Assembly: GCA_037349105.1 (NCBI GenBank)
Contig: JAYJMM010000117.1
Span: 3,658,001-3,722,000, forward strand
Direction of reading: 5' to 3'
Length of the DNA stretch: 64,000 nt
Source of the DNA: Limnomonas spitsbergensis
Lineage: Eukaryota > Chlorophyta > Chlorophyceae > Chlamydomonadales
Part shown: positions 10,303-21,100 of the stretch, one piece after another
Layout: each line of letters opens with the position of its first letter
How positions within the stretch are numbered: the stretch's first letter is position 1
Notes under the pieces: model-generated
Told to the model about the DNA's origin: nothing
Databases searched by the model: none
Seen by the model: the letters and a program-made list of their open reading frames with translations, nothing else
Made by a program: the position numbers and the translations under genes

Positions 10303-13114
10303 ATGGTCGCGCCAGGGGTCACACGTGCGGGTTTTGTCGGAGTTCTGGCCAGTGTCGTCCTCGTGTTTTCGTCAGTCTCCGAGGTCAATGCCTACCCCTA
10401 CATCTACATAAGCCGTTATGCCAACAGTGACGGAGGCTGCTCCGCCATCCCTACCAAGCAGCTCGGACTTTTCGGGGCGCACAAAGCCCCCAAGCCGGAC
10501 CAGTAAGTACCGGTGTCGTCACCCCCTGTCTCAACTAACGATTCAAAATTCAACAACTTCAAAAATGCGCTCTTGATGTCACAACAGTGCCACAACAGCC
10601 AGCATACATTTCAAGCTCGGGATGCATTATTCTGAGCCAGCTACCGTCCAGCTCCCGGTATTCATAAATTCATGTCTGCTTCGCTTTATTTGGACAGGGC
10701 CATCTCTGTTGTGTTGCGTCCTCTGGGCAGTAAATCGACTGCTTTGACAGTCTGCCTAGGACAGACGTACAATGTTGAGGTGAGCCAGGCCACTGAGATG
10801 TGCAATTGTTCAAGTGCAGCATTCAGGCAATCAGGTGCCGTCACATTGTTGTATTATGGCGAATTGAATGGCAAGTAACCAGATGTTCCACCAAGCCAAT
10901 TTGAATGATCAGGTTTCTCTTCCTACGCGTATGCGTTACATGATGGTCATGCCGAGCGGCTTCCTCTTTGGGACACCCTTCGATGCGGAATGGTGAGTAG
11001 CAGACTAGCAGAGTTTAATTGTTCGTGACTCAGCTACAGTTCAGTAGAAATTCAGCTACCTACTGGCCTCCAGCCGGAAGTCCCATAAGCCACACTGCTT
11101 GGGCTGGTGCCTGTTGACCGATCAAGATTTTGTCCCTATCAGGAATTGGGCAGCCACGCCACGAGGCGGTCCGCCAAAGTTGGACTTGTGGCACACAGTC
11201 CTGCCTTGAAATTTCTCTGCCCATATATGTTTTTTTGCTCTCGCTACTGGTCTGTAGCAGACTGGCAGTGTATATGTTGCTTGCCCAGGGGTCACTATTT
11301 TTCTGCTCAATGTAATTATGCCCAATTTCCTCTAGCCTTGCGCAGTAGGCCAGGTCAGACTGAACCTATCTGAGTACGATACCTCATCTAATCCTTAGAT
11401 GTGCATAGGCATTTAAGGGTCACGAGCAGGTAGCAGCCTGACATATTCAAATGCCAGGCTAGCAGCTGCTTGCATCAGAAAGTCTGGAGATAGTAGATAG
11501 TGCATTCGCAGAGAATTATATTTGAAATCATTTTCATTATTACCATACCGGCAGTGCTGTTACTTGAAAATTCAAATCACAGTGAATTTATTTTGATTCA
11601 AATCATATTTCATTCACAGTGACAGAATGGAACATCTTGCTTGTTACTCCAGGTCACTGTACATTTACTCTGATCCCAACTCAGTCCTTGTGACATGTTT
11701 CATTCATGCAGCCCAAACCGTGCGGCATCCGCGAGGTTAGAGGGCACACTGACCTCCATTTCCAACGAGGTGACGGTGCCATGCAACGCGTCTGGTGAGA
11801 TCCGCAGCTTGGCATGCAGCAGTATAGCATCTTTTCCAATTTAAGCACTGCCCTGGTTGCATTAGCTTCATCTGAAGGCTAGCCTTCAAAGGCTTGCTTT
11901 TAAATCAGCCTCATCTAAAAGCTTGCCTTTAGATCCATTGCCAAGCAAACCAGATGCCGACTCAGCAGTGCTGAATATGGAACATTTTCATTCACAGCTA
12001 ATGCCTGCCTGTCAGTTGAGGCAAAAAGACAAACATAAACCATTGCACTATAAGCTTCAGCGAATCGCGCGTGGATTCGATCCACAATTTGAATATGCTG
12101 CACCTGCATGCAGGCACATTCGCCCTGACTGTCGTGGGATCTGCTGCCCACACTGACTACTTCCATACTGCCAGCCAGACCATAAGCGTTGACCCCTCAT
12201 GCGCAGCCTCGGATTGTGAGTCACCTACTTAGTCACCTCTGGCCCGTAAACCAGCGGCTGGATCTGCAGACTTGCGGCTTAAAGGCCCGGCCAGAAAGTA
12301 TGCCGAGTCAGCAGGATGTGTGTGCTGTCATTCCCTTCTGCCTCAAATTATGATTTGTTCATTTGTATGGGTACTAAATTATTATATTGTGGCCAGCCCC
12401 TGCTGGTCACACTGTCACACTGTGAAGCCATGGCCAGCCCCTGCTGGTCGCAATGTCACACTGTCACACTGTGAAGCCTTGGCCAGCCCCTGCTGGTCGC
12501 ACTGTCACACTGTCACACTGTGAAGCCATGGTCAGCCCCTGCTGGTCACACTGTAACACTGTCACACTGTCACACTGTGAAGCCATGGCCAGCCCCTGCT
12601 GGTCACACTGTCACACTGTCACACTGTGAAGCCATGGGCAACCCCTGCTGGTCACACTGTCACACTGTCACGATGTGAAGCCATGGCCAGCCCCTGCTGG
12701 TCACACTGTCACACTGTGAAGCCATGGTCAGCCCATGCTGATCACACTGTCACACTGTCACACTGTCACACTGTGAAGCCATGGTCAGCCCCTGCTGATC
12801 ACACTGTCACACTGTGAAGCCATGGTCAGCCCATGCTGATCACACTGTCACACTGTGAAGCCATAGTCAGCCCCTGCTGGTCACACTGTCACACTGTCAG
12901 GTGAAGCCATGGTCATCCCTGATACTTGCAGATACCTTACGCATGGCCTTCCTCAATGTACGCAGGCAAAGGCGTGACCATGGAGCCAGTCTCTTCCCAA
13001 TCGGTGCTCGCGCCCAAGGCGCCTGTCTCTTCCCAATCGGTGCTCGTGCATGCCGCATCCACGTTATTTGCTGCGTTCTCTGCTGCGTTCTCTGGCTTAT
13101 CCACATTACCATGA
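10303..13114 (+). CDS. Small secreted, probably GPI-anchored surface protein of unknown function
   Basis: Exons 10303-10502, 10698-10779, 10913-10992, 11712-11794, 12114-12215 and 12966-13114 (TGA) join in phase to 231 residues. The chosen ATG gives a clean signal peptide (FVGVLASVVLVFSS, cleavage likely after SEVNA); an in-frame ATG at 10138 would bury it. The mature part starts YPYIYISRYANSDGGC and has several Cys, blocks such as AISVVLRPLGSKS, MMVMPSGFLFGTPF and TFALTVVGSAAHTDYF, then a Ser/Ala-rich tail ending in a hydrophobic stretch (STLFAAFSAAFSGL) at the very C terminus, as in GPI-attachment signals. Size and the Cys/beta-strand pattern resemble a Reeler-type domain only weakly; I do not assign a family. 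The last intron holds a minisatellite (12395-12905). A TGTAA lies at 13464-13468. Confidence 0.72.
12395..12905. repeat. ~40-60-bp minisatellite with cacactgt runs
   Basis: About ten units of ggccagcccctgctggtcac plus a variable number of actgtcac octamers and tgtgaagccatgg. The octamer count differs between units, as in slippage. Intronic, just upstream of the last exon of the surface-protein gene. Confidence 0.93.
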
Positions 13115-13182
13115 TGATGTGATGATGATGATGATGATGATCAATCATAGTGATCAGTAGCAGCAGCAGCAGCAGCAGCAGA
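13110..13182. repeat. Microsatellites (atg)n and (cag)n
   Basis: A tga/atg trinucleotide run begins at the end of the 12966-13114 exon, and a pure cag run of about seven units lies at 13159-13182, in the presumed 3' UTR. Confidence 0.85.
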
Positions 13183-15121
13183 TGTCTGATAGGGACAAGG
13201 GACAGTGCCATGATAAGAGGGCAGGGAGAAACCTCAGGTCTATGTCAATAATAGTTACACCTCTGGGCCCTGCTGAAAAGGCTCAGCCGCAATATAAGAA
13301 GGCAGGCAGAACGCTCGGGTGCATGTGTTGCTCACAGCAATTTACCTTGAGCTACAGCACCGGTTTTCAATTTTGTCACAGCCATTATTTGGTTTCAGTG
13401 ATGACCAGTGATTGTTCAGTGAAAGTGAAACTGTATTTTGGCACGTAGGATCTGTCGAAATTTTGTAACCCGCTTGACCTGAACCAGGTTTTAACTTGCT
13501 CGACTACCAAGTTAAATACACATTTATGTGATGCTGGGCCTTGCTTGGACTGGGGGGGTGAGATTTACATGGATGCTATAGGGTGCCCCGGCAGGCAAGA
13601 TGATGCCCAACGACGCCATTAGGGGTGCCCTAGCCCGTGCGGACTAGGGCAAATGATGTTCAAGGATCGTTTGTTATTTTAGGGATGCAGTGGGGTAATA
13701 GGGCAAGTTATGTTGTTTAAGGGCGCCTAGTACTATGAAAAGTTTAGATGTTGCAAAGGCCACCCTCGCACTTAACCCTGACCACTGCAGCCCTGCAGCA
13801 GCCGCCAGGACTGAGCAGTAGGCGGCGTAGCAGTCAGTGAGAAGGTGGAGCCTACGTGAAGTCCTGAAGGCAGTGATACCAAAAGCATGCTACAGGCCGA
13901 CTAAGGGCCGACAACGGGTGCAGGCTGCGGGCGGCTGGAAGCCCTGCAGTGGTGGGGTGGGCTGTCTGTGACAAGAAACTTTTGGAGCTGTACCAGATTT
14001 CAGGGTGTTTGGCAGGGTTTAGGGCTGCATTAAGGTCAACTGCGACCACAATCCAGCGTTTCACTTCACTTTATGTTGGCCAGTCACCAGGCTGTAGGCG
14101 GTGTTCAACTGAACTCCTTGGCACCTACCTCATCTTTTGTGATTGGGGCTTTTCTTCTGCACTTTGCGGTGCATTCCCACACCACTCATATGTGGTTGTG
14201 TGTTGGTTGCTTGACCAGGGGGGGCGCTGTTTTTTCGCTCGCTATCCTAGTTTATTTGGTGCTCGTACCGGTTTGCGGGCACATGTCCCATGCATCAAAC
14301 GTGATTCTCTGCTGGACTAGAAAAAATCACAAATTCACAGGCTCAGCTACTGAGGGAGTGGTACTTGACAGACCTTAATTATGTTTGTACTGCTCCTCCA
14401 CCACAACATGCTCCTCAGCAGCTCATGGCCTTCCATCAAGACAGGGGTAATCACGGAAGGTAATTTGAAATAACATGCTATTCCGGCAACGTTATATATC
14501 CCTGTAGATAATCCACTGTTTAAGTACAGGTTTCGGTTAGAAAAGGGGATTGACACGACCCTTGTCCCAGACATTACAAAATTGCCGCTATACGGTAATG
14601 CGGCTTACTCTTAACCGTGCCACAAAACTGTGCAACAAAAAACCCCACAATCATGGATCTGCTCATCCTTACAGAGCATAAGCCCTGGCAAAATATTAAG
14701 TTTCTGCAGGTCTACGAAGCCCTTCATATCACAAGCATGCACAACGTGGGTAACGCCAGAGGCTGGCGCCATCGCTACCACTTCCACTCAGCTTCTCACT
14801 CTCTTTTTTAAGTGGGCAACACAAAATCACAACTCAATCGGTCAACAGATACACGTCGACCAGGAACTCTGTCCTGACATGTTGAACAAAAAATGTCACT
14901 GGCTAACATTGAAAAAATTGTATGTTTCCATATTTCGGGTTCAGGGAGTTCATTATTTTAGTCATTGATAATAACCTCTAATACAACTTACCGCCTGAAT
15001 CGTGATGGCAGATGCTGATACCTGCACTTTGATTGCGTCAGTCACTCAACCTTCCCGAGGCTTGCCTAAACTACAGAGGCTCCCATACCTTCCTGCTACC
15101 TTCCTTGATCTTAGTACCCTC
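13119..15121. other. Intergenic region between converging genes
   Basis: Between the + strand surface-protein gene and the - strand permease. It includes a short piece of the dispersed element core at about 13258-13305 (cacctctgggccctgctgaa). No supported gene. Confidence 0.5.
13464..13468 (+). terminator. Possible TGTAA poly(A) signal of the surface-protein gene
   Basis: TGTAA, the usual poly(A) signal of chlorophycean algae, about 350 bp after the stop codon at 13114. The motif is short, so the assignment rests on position. Confidence 0.3.
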
Positions 15122-18100
15122 CTAAGAGAACGTATCATACATCTGAGTGAGATGCCCCACTGCCTGGTTGCATATCAGCCATACTGCCGCCCCCCCAAGC
15201 CCAATCAAGACCGGCTTGCCACCCGGCACCATCTCCACACCGCCGCCCCGGGCGCCCCCGCCAGCCTCGCCATACCGCTGCTGCCAAGCCATAGCCGCAG
15301 GCAGAATCTGCAGAACAGGGGATGCCGAAAGAATTGTATCAGGACGCGCATATCCGGTGAAGTGGGGCCAGACGGTAGAGACAGTTGCAAGAATTAGCGC
15401 ACATTAGGCATGGCATCAATGAGGAACACCAGGAAGCGGTGAGGGCGACCACGACAGAAAGATAAATATTAACCTGGGTAGCATCCTTCTAGAAAGCAGA
15501 GCCATCACAGCCTGCTGGTCTACGGGAATTCGCAGGATCCAACAAAGCGGGCACTTCTTCGCGATGGCATGTTTGAAACAAATGATCTGAAATGAGGCTG
15601 CTGCAGTCCAGGATCAGCAAATCAGACCGCAGCAATGCTCCTAAAGCGTACGATGACAAGCCTAATATTGCGTTCAGGGCTTAGGGTTTACTTGTACAGA
15701 CCCCGCCAATACTAAATCGGTTAGAGTTTTGGTTGCAGTACTTTGTCATGGAGAGCCCATTCCAAGATAAAAGATTAAGGTTTCCTCACCCCAAAGAGCG
15801 ACATGACTCCGTACGTCCCCGCATAGTCCAGCGCCGCGTAGAATGCGGAAGGGTTCAACTGAGAAAAAAGGAACGGAGGCGCCAGAGCTAGCCCATACAA
15901 CACCGCTCGATCCGGGCCCATCGGAGCCACGTCGCTGGCTACCACCAGCTCCGTCTCAGGTGCGGCTGTCGGCTGCTTTTTAGCAGCAGGTCCAAGCTGG
16001 AAGGCGTCCGCCTGCCCGATGGAGTCCAGCTGCCGGAATGCCAGTTGCGGTGCCACATCACCTTCAGGACTGCTCTGAGACTGAAGGGCGTCTCCAATAA
16101 AATCCTGCGCGGTAAGCAATTTCCCTGTTGTCAGTGCTGACCGGCATATGCAAAGCTGGGCAGGGTCTCGAGGCAGGAATTCAGAGGGACAGCATTCCAC
16201 TTCATTCCACTATCCCTCATGAGGTTGTAACACCTCAGGAATTACAACTTTCATAGTCAAAACAAAGCTTTGAATGGAATTAAGGGGAGCAATACTGCCA
16301 CCTTCAACTACCTCCTTAGTTAAGGGTTAAGGGACATTCACCCTAGGCCTACAACAAATGACTTTTTCCAGCCTGCTCTCCGGGTTCATCAGTTTAGGGT
16401 TCATCCTGCTCTCCAGGTTCATTGGTTTAGGGTTTAGGGTTCAATGGTTTAGGGTTCATTGGATTCGGGTTTAGGGTTCATTGGTTTAGGGTTCATTGGA
16501 TTAGGATTTAGAGTTCATTGGTTTAGGGTTCATTGATTAAGGGTTACCAAACCCTTGACCTAGAACAGAGGAAGGTTGGTAATGCAAAACTGCCACCTTC
16601 AGCAACCAAGTGCGATATACAAGCACCGGGCAGCTCAGTATCAATGTACCTACCGTAAGGGCGAGTGCAAAGCTGATGAATGAGGAGGAGACCGCGAAGA
16701 AGGTGAATCCACTGATCAGGGGGCCTGCAGCGTGGGAGGGAAAGGGGTCAAGCCAGGGGGGAGGAGGACGACTGCTTGTGTACAGAGTTGCGGGGGGCAT
16801 CAGTCATCACAACACCGATGCAGCGAAAGTTGAAGTTGAAATCAGTTGAGCCTGCCAAACTCTTCAGATGCAGAGCGAACGTCCTAACCATCCAGTTGGC
16901 AGCAATATTTTTTTCCGGCTACGAGTCCACCTTCTGCAGGCTGCCCCGCAGCTGCCGGACTAAGACAAACCCAGGACCGGCCTACGACTGACGGCAAAAG
17001 CAGCATGGCAGGCCACAATTGGGACCTCCGCCCAAAGGCTGGAGTTAAGCTGACAAGTAGCTGAGTCACGAACAAAGAAACACTAGCCGGCAGGACGTCC
17101 CCTCAGCGTCTGAAGAATTTGGCACACTCAACTTATTTCTAGATCTATAAACCCAGGTCAAGCAATACAGGATGTTGCCCCGCACTTGCCTGCCACAGGT
17201 GATGACGCTTGCATGGCCGCAATGGGATCCATACCGGCCATGCTTTCTGGCAAGGGGGTGCCCATGATGGCCCCGTCCCAGAGAATGAACATGGAGAGTG
17301 CCGCAATGCTGCCCCATATGATGGAGGCCCCCACCTGCGCACATGGGGCACGCATAAGAGCCGTCAAACAACGCATGCAGAGGCATACCAGCTGTGTTCG
17401 TTGAGGGTGAAGGGAACAGAGCATGCAGAGGCATACCAGCTGTGTTGGTTAAGGGTGAAGGGTTCAGTGCCCTGCCCTTCCATGGAGGAAGCCGACTCAA
17501 TGATCCTGTTCAGAAGGGCGGGGAATCCAGATGGGAAGAAGAGAAAAAAACAAATGCAAGCTACAGTTCTATATCTGAAAAGGCAGATTGTGCCTCGAAG
17601 CCTTCAAACATGGCCCAGGCGGTCTTTAACATGACAGGGTAGTCAAGAGCGTCAGCATCTCAGAAACCATGAGCCTGATTGCTTGTACCGAGGCGGTATA
17701 CGTCTCTGCCGGGCGGTCCTTAATCAGCCTCCCGCACCTTTCAGGAATTTTTTCCCAGGCAATTCACCACCACTGGCATCACGTTCTGAAATAGCAGCTT
17801 GCACTACTAGCTTGGACCAGGACATTGTGCGACACATAAGCACATTCCTCATCTCAGCCTCCTGCACCTTCTGGAATTGCTCACCAGGCGATTCACAACC
17901 ACTGGTACCACACTATGAAATAGCAGTTTACACCACTAGCTCCGACCAAGACATTGTGCGACGCTCGAGCACAGTCCTCATCTCAGCCATGGGTAACAAC
18001 GCAGATGGCTATGGCCCCAAGCTGCGTTGTTTCCTTGACCTCCACGCCCCCGATAGGGCGTAGCTTTCTTTCCTTCCCAGCCCCTCGCACCTTCTTTGGA

Positions 18101-21100
18101 TTGCTCCCCAGGCGGTTCACCACCACTGGCACCACATTCTGGAACACAAACGCCAGGGCAATGGTCGGCAGCGTCGGCAGCACCGCATCCCAGTGGGTGT
18201 TGCCCACCAGGCTGTCTACCTCCACGCCTCCCGCCGCAACGCCTAGCAAGCCCTGGGCAGGGGTGGGATGCATTGATCAGCCAGGGGAGGGGAACACTGG
18301 TTTGCTTGCAAGAACAACCATGGTAGTAGTGCTAGTCCATAGTGCTAGACCATAGTGCTAGACCATAGTGCTAAACCATAGTACTAAACCATAGTGCTAA
18401 ACCATAGTGATAAGCCATAGTGCTAAACCATAGTGCTAAACCATAGTGCTAGACCATAGTGCTAAACCATGGTGCTAAACCATGGTGCTAAACCATGGTG
18501 CTAAACCATAGTGTTAAACCATAGTGTGCTAAACCATAGTGTGCTAAACCATAGTGCTAGACCAGATTGCTAAACCATAGTACTAAACCATAGTACTAAA
18601 CCATAGTGCTAAACCATAGTGCTAAACCATAGTGCTAAACCATAGTGCTAAACCATAGTACTAAACCATAGTGCTAAACCATAGTGCTAAACCATAGTGC
18701 TAAACCATAGTGCTAAACCATAGTGATAAACCATAGTGCTAAACCATAGTGCTAAACCATAGTGCTAAACCATAGTGCTAAACCATAGTACTAAACCATA
18801 GTACTAAACCATAGTACTAAACCATAGTGCTAAACCATAGTGCTAAACCATAGTGCTAAACCATGCTAGTAGGCAATGATTTTCCGGAGGCTCTGAGCGA
18901 GGGAAGGGCCCTGGGTTGCCCGTGAAGAAGGAGCACTGTTTTTCCTTGGTTTGCCAGGATTCAAGAGCAGCAGGCGGGCACACAGCAGCGATTGGTCACG
19001 ATGACACAGGTTTACCGGGGCGCATACACAATAATTAGACAGTTTTGATGGCGCTTGATGCCCAGCTGTCAGTTGGTCTCCCCAGAGGCATGCACATCAT
19101 AGCAAGCTGGTTCCGGTTTGGCCTTTATTTGCCGCGTAGTGCAAATGCAACCACCAAAAGTGGTTAAATGTGCACTTGAATCAACACTACACCATCCTTC
19201 GTAAATCTGGGTAGCATGGCAGCCCACACGGTACTGATGCGTGAGTGGGTGCGGGGAGTTGTAACCCTCACAATATTTCGATACATAAATCTTGTTTATC
19301 GCGAGCCTCTCGAGAGTTGCCCTCCTGACTTGGGCCCATGATTAGCTGAGGCCATGATCAGGAATGCACTCTAAAACGTTTTGTCCAGTAACAGTCCGCC
19401 CTTCCCACCAAAAAGGCAGCCACCATAACAGCCACAAGCGTCCCGTTGAGGGCATCCACTTTCTCATGGGGCAGCACATAGCACGCCCCTCCCAGCACCG
19501 CTGTGAACAAAGCGGAGGAGGCAATGAGAGGGAGTCCTAGCAAGGCCGATACGAGGACAGCGGATTTGGAGATATCTGCAGGGGGGGGGCGGAGGAGAAA
19601 AAAGAGGAAGGTGATCAAAATTTGCAGGGGAGGGACAGAATGAGGGAGCAATTTCAGGGGGAGAGGGTTGCTAAGTGGCTGGCAGGCAGATCATCTGAGC
19701 ACTGTTTTGTAAAAGGAGATGGCTGAGGATGTGGATGCATACACCGGCAGATGGAAGACGGTGGCAATTCACATTGGATTAGTTTTGAGATTTATTGCGA
19801 TTCTGGATTATGTTTCGGTTGGAGGTTTTGGGTTTTTAGTTTTGGTATCGAGACCTCGAGCCTTCCAATTCTGCTCTGCGATAGGCAGATACGCCCGTCC
19901 TTTGAGACCTATCGACATAATCAGAAACATTCTTAAGGCCGTGCGCGTTTGAGCAGTTGTGCGTGTTCTCGTCGCAAGCTTTGCGGCCAGCCACCAAAAA
20001 CGAAAACTCAAAACCCATTACCTCCTCTTTTTTCTGGCTTCTTGTCAGCTCTTGTCTCCTTCTGTTGGTTGGGTGCCGTTTTTCCGGTTTAGGTGGCGAC
20101 GCTTGCTAACGCTTTGGGGTAGATTTCTGGTGGTCGTGTGTTCTCAGGTATTGCCGGGGTGCCGAGGTGGGGTCCCAGTTCTTTTTTCAGACCTTAATCT
20201 AACTTTTACGCATGAGTCATTGCGGCCATGTGAGTCCTTGTTGGTCATGTGCCTTTCCTGTTCCTGCTCGCCTTTTCTCGGCTGTCGACGAGGGCCCCAT
20301 GTGCACCCTTTTTTGTGTGTGTGTCAGCGTCTCAAGTTTCCTGGGGTTGGGCGGCCGGCCTCACACCTTGTTTAGTCCAAAGAAAAGATAACCTCCAGCC
20401 AAAACATAATCGCTTTACCCTGACTGTGTCGTGACATCAAATCCATCGGACCAACCACCCTGCATGCCTTAAGAGCTTTCTCCTTTTCAGGCTACACTAG
20501 CAACAAACCTGCCCTACAAGTGAACACACTCCTGCCATTCCACAATGCCTCCTCCGCTGCTCTATGACCATCACACATGCTTCACGACACCTCTCTCGAT
20601 TCAACAGCTGGTGACTCATCCCACCCGGGTTGGCCACGGTTAAGGTTTAGGTGGGCACTCACATGCTACCAGGCAGGCGTAGTGCACAAAAGAAAGAAAA
20701 CTACGTCCCGCAGGGGCGTGAGGGTTAAGGAAACAGCGCGGCATGGGAAAAGAGGTAGGATTTAAAGGTAGGGTTTAGTGTGGGTATTTAGGCACTCACA
20801 TGCTACCAGGCAGGCATAGTGCAGGAAGAGGTAGGGTTTAGTGTGGGTATTTAGGCACTCACATGCTACCAGGCAGGCATAGTGCAGGAAGAGGTAGGGT
20901 TTAGTGTGGGTATTTGAGCACTCACATGCTACCAGGCAGGCATAGTGCAGGAAGAGGTAGGGTTTAGTGTGGGTATTTAGGCACTCACATGCTACCAGGC
21001 AGGCATAGTGCAGGAAGAGGTAGGGTTTAGTGTGGGTATTTAGGCACTCACATGCTACCAGGCAGGCATAGTGCAGGAAGAGGTAGGGTTTAGTGTGGGT

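Noticed and set aside
10588..10657. Extra exon in the surface-protein gene
   Set aside because: Has an acceptor and reads open, but leaves phase 0 and forces a stop in the next exon; joining 10502 to 10698 directly keeps frame.
15002..15397. 131-codon plus-strand frame
   Set aside because: Antisense to the permease's last exon (15122-15307), which matches the family and splices in phase.
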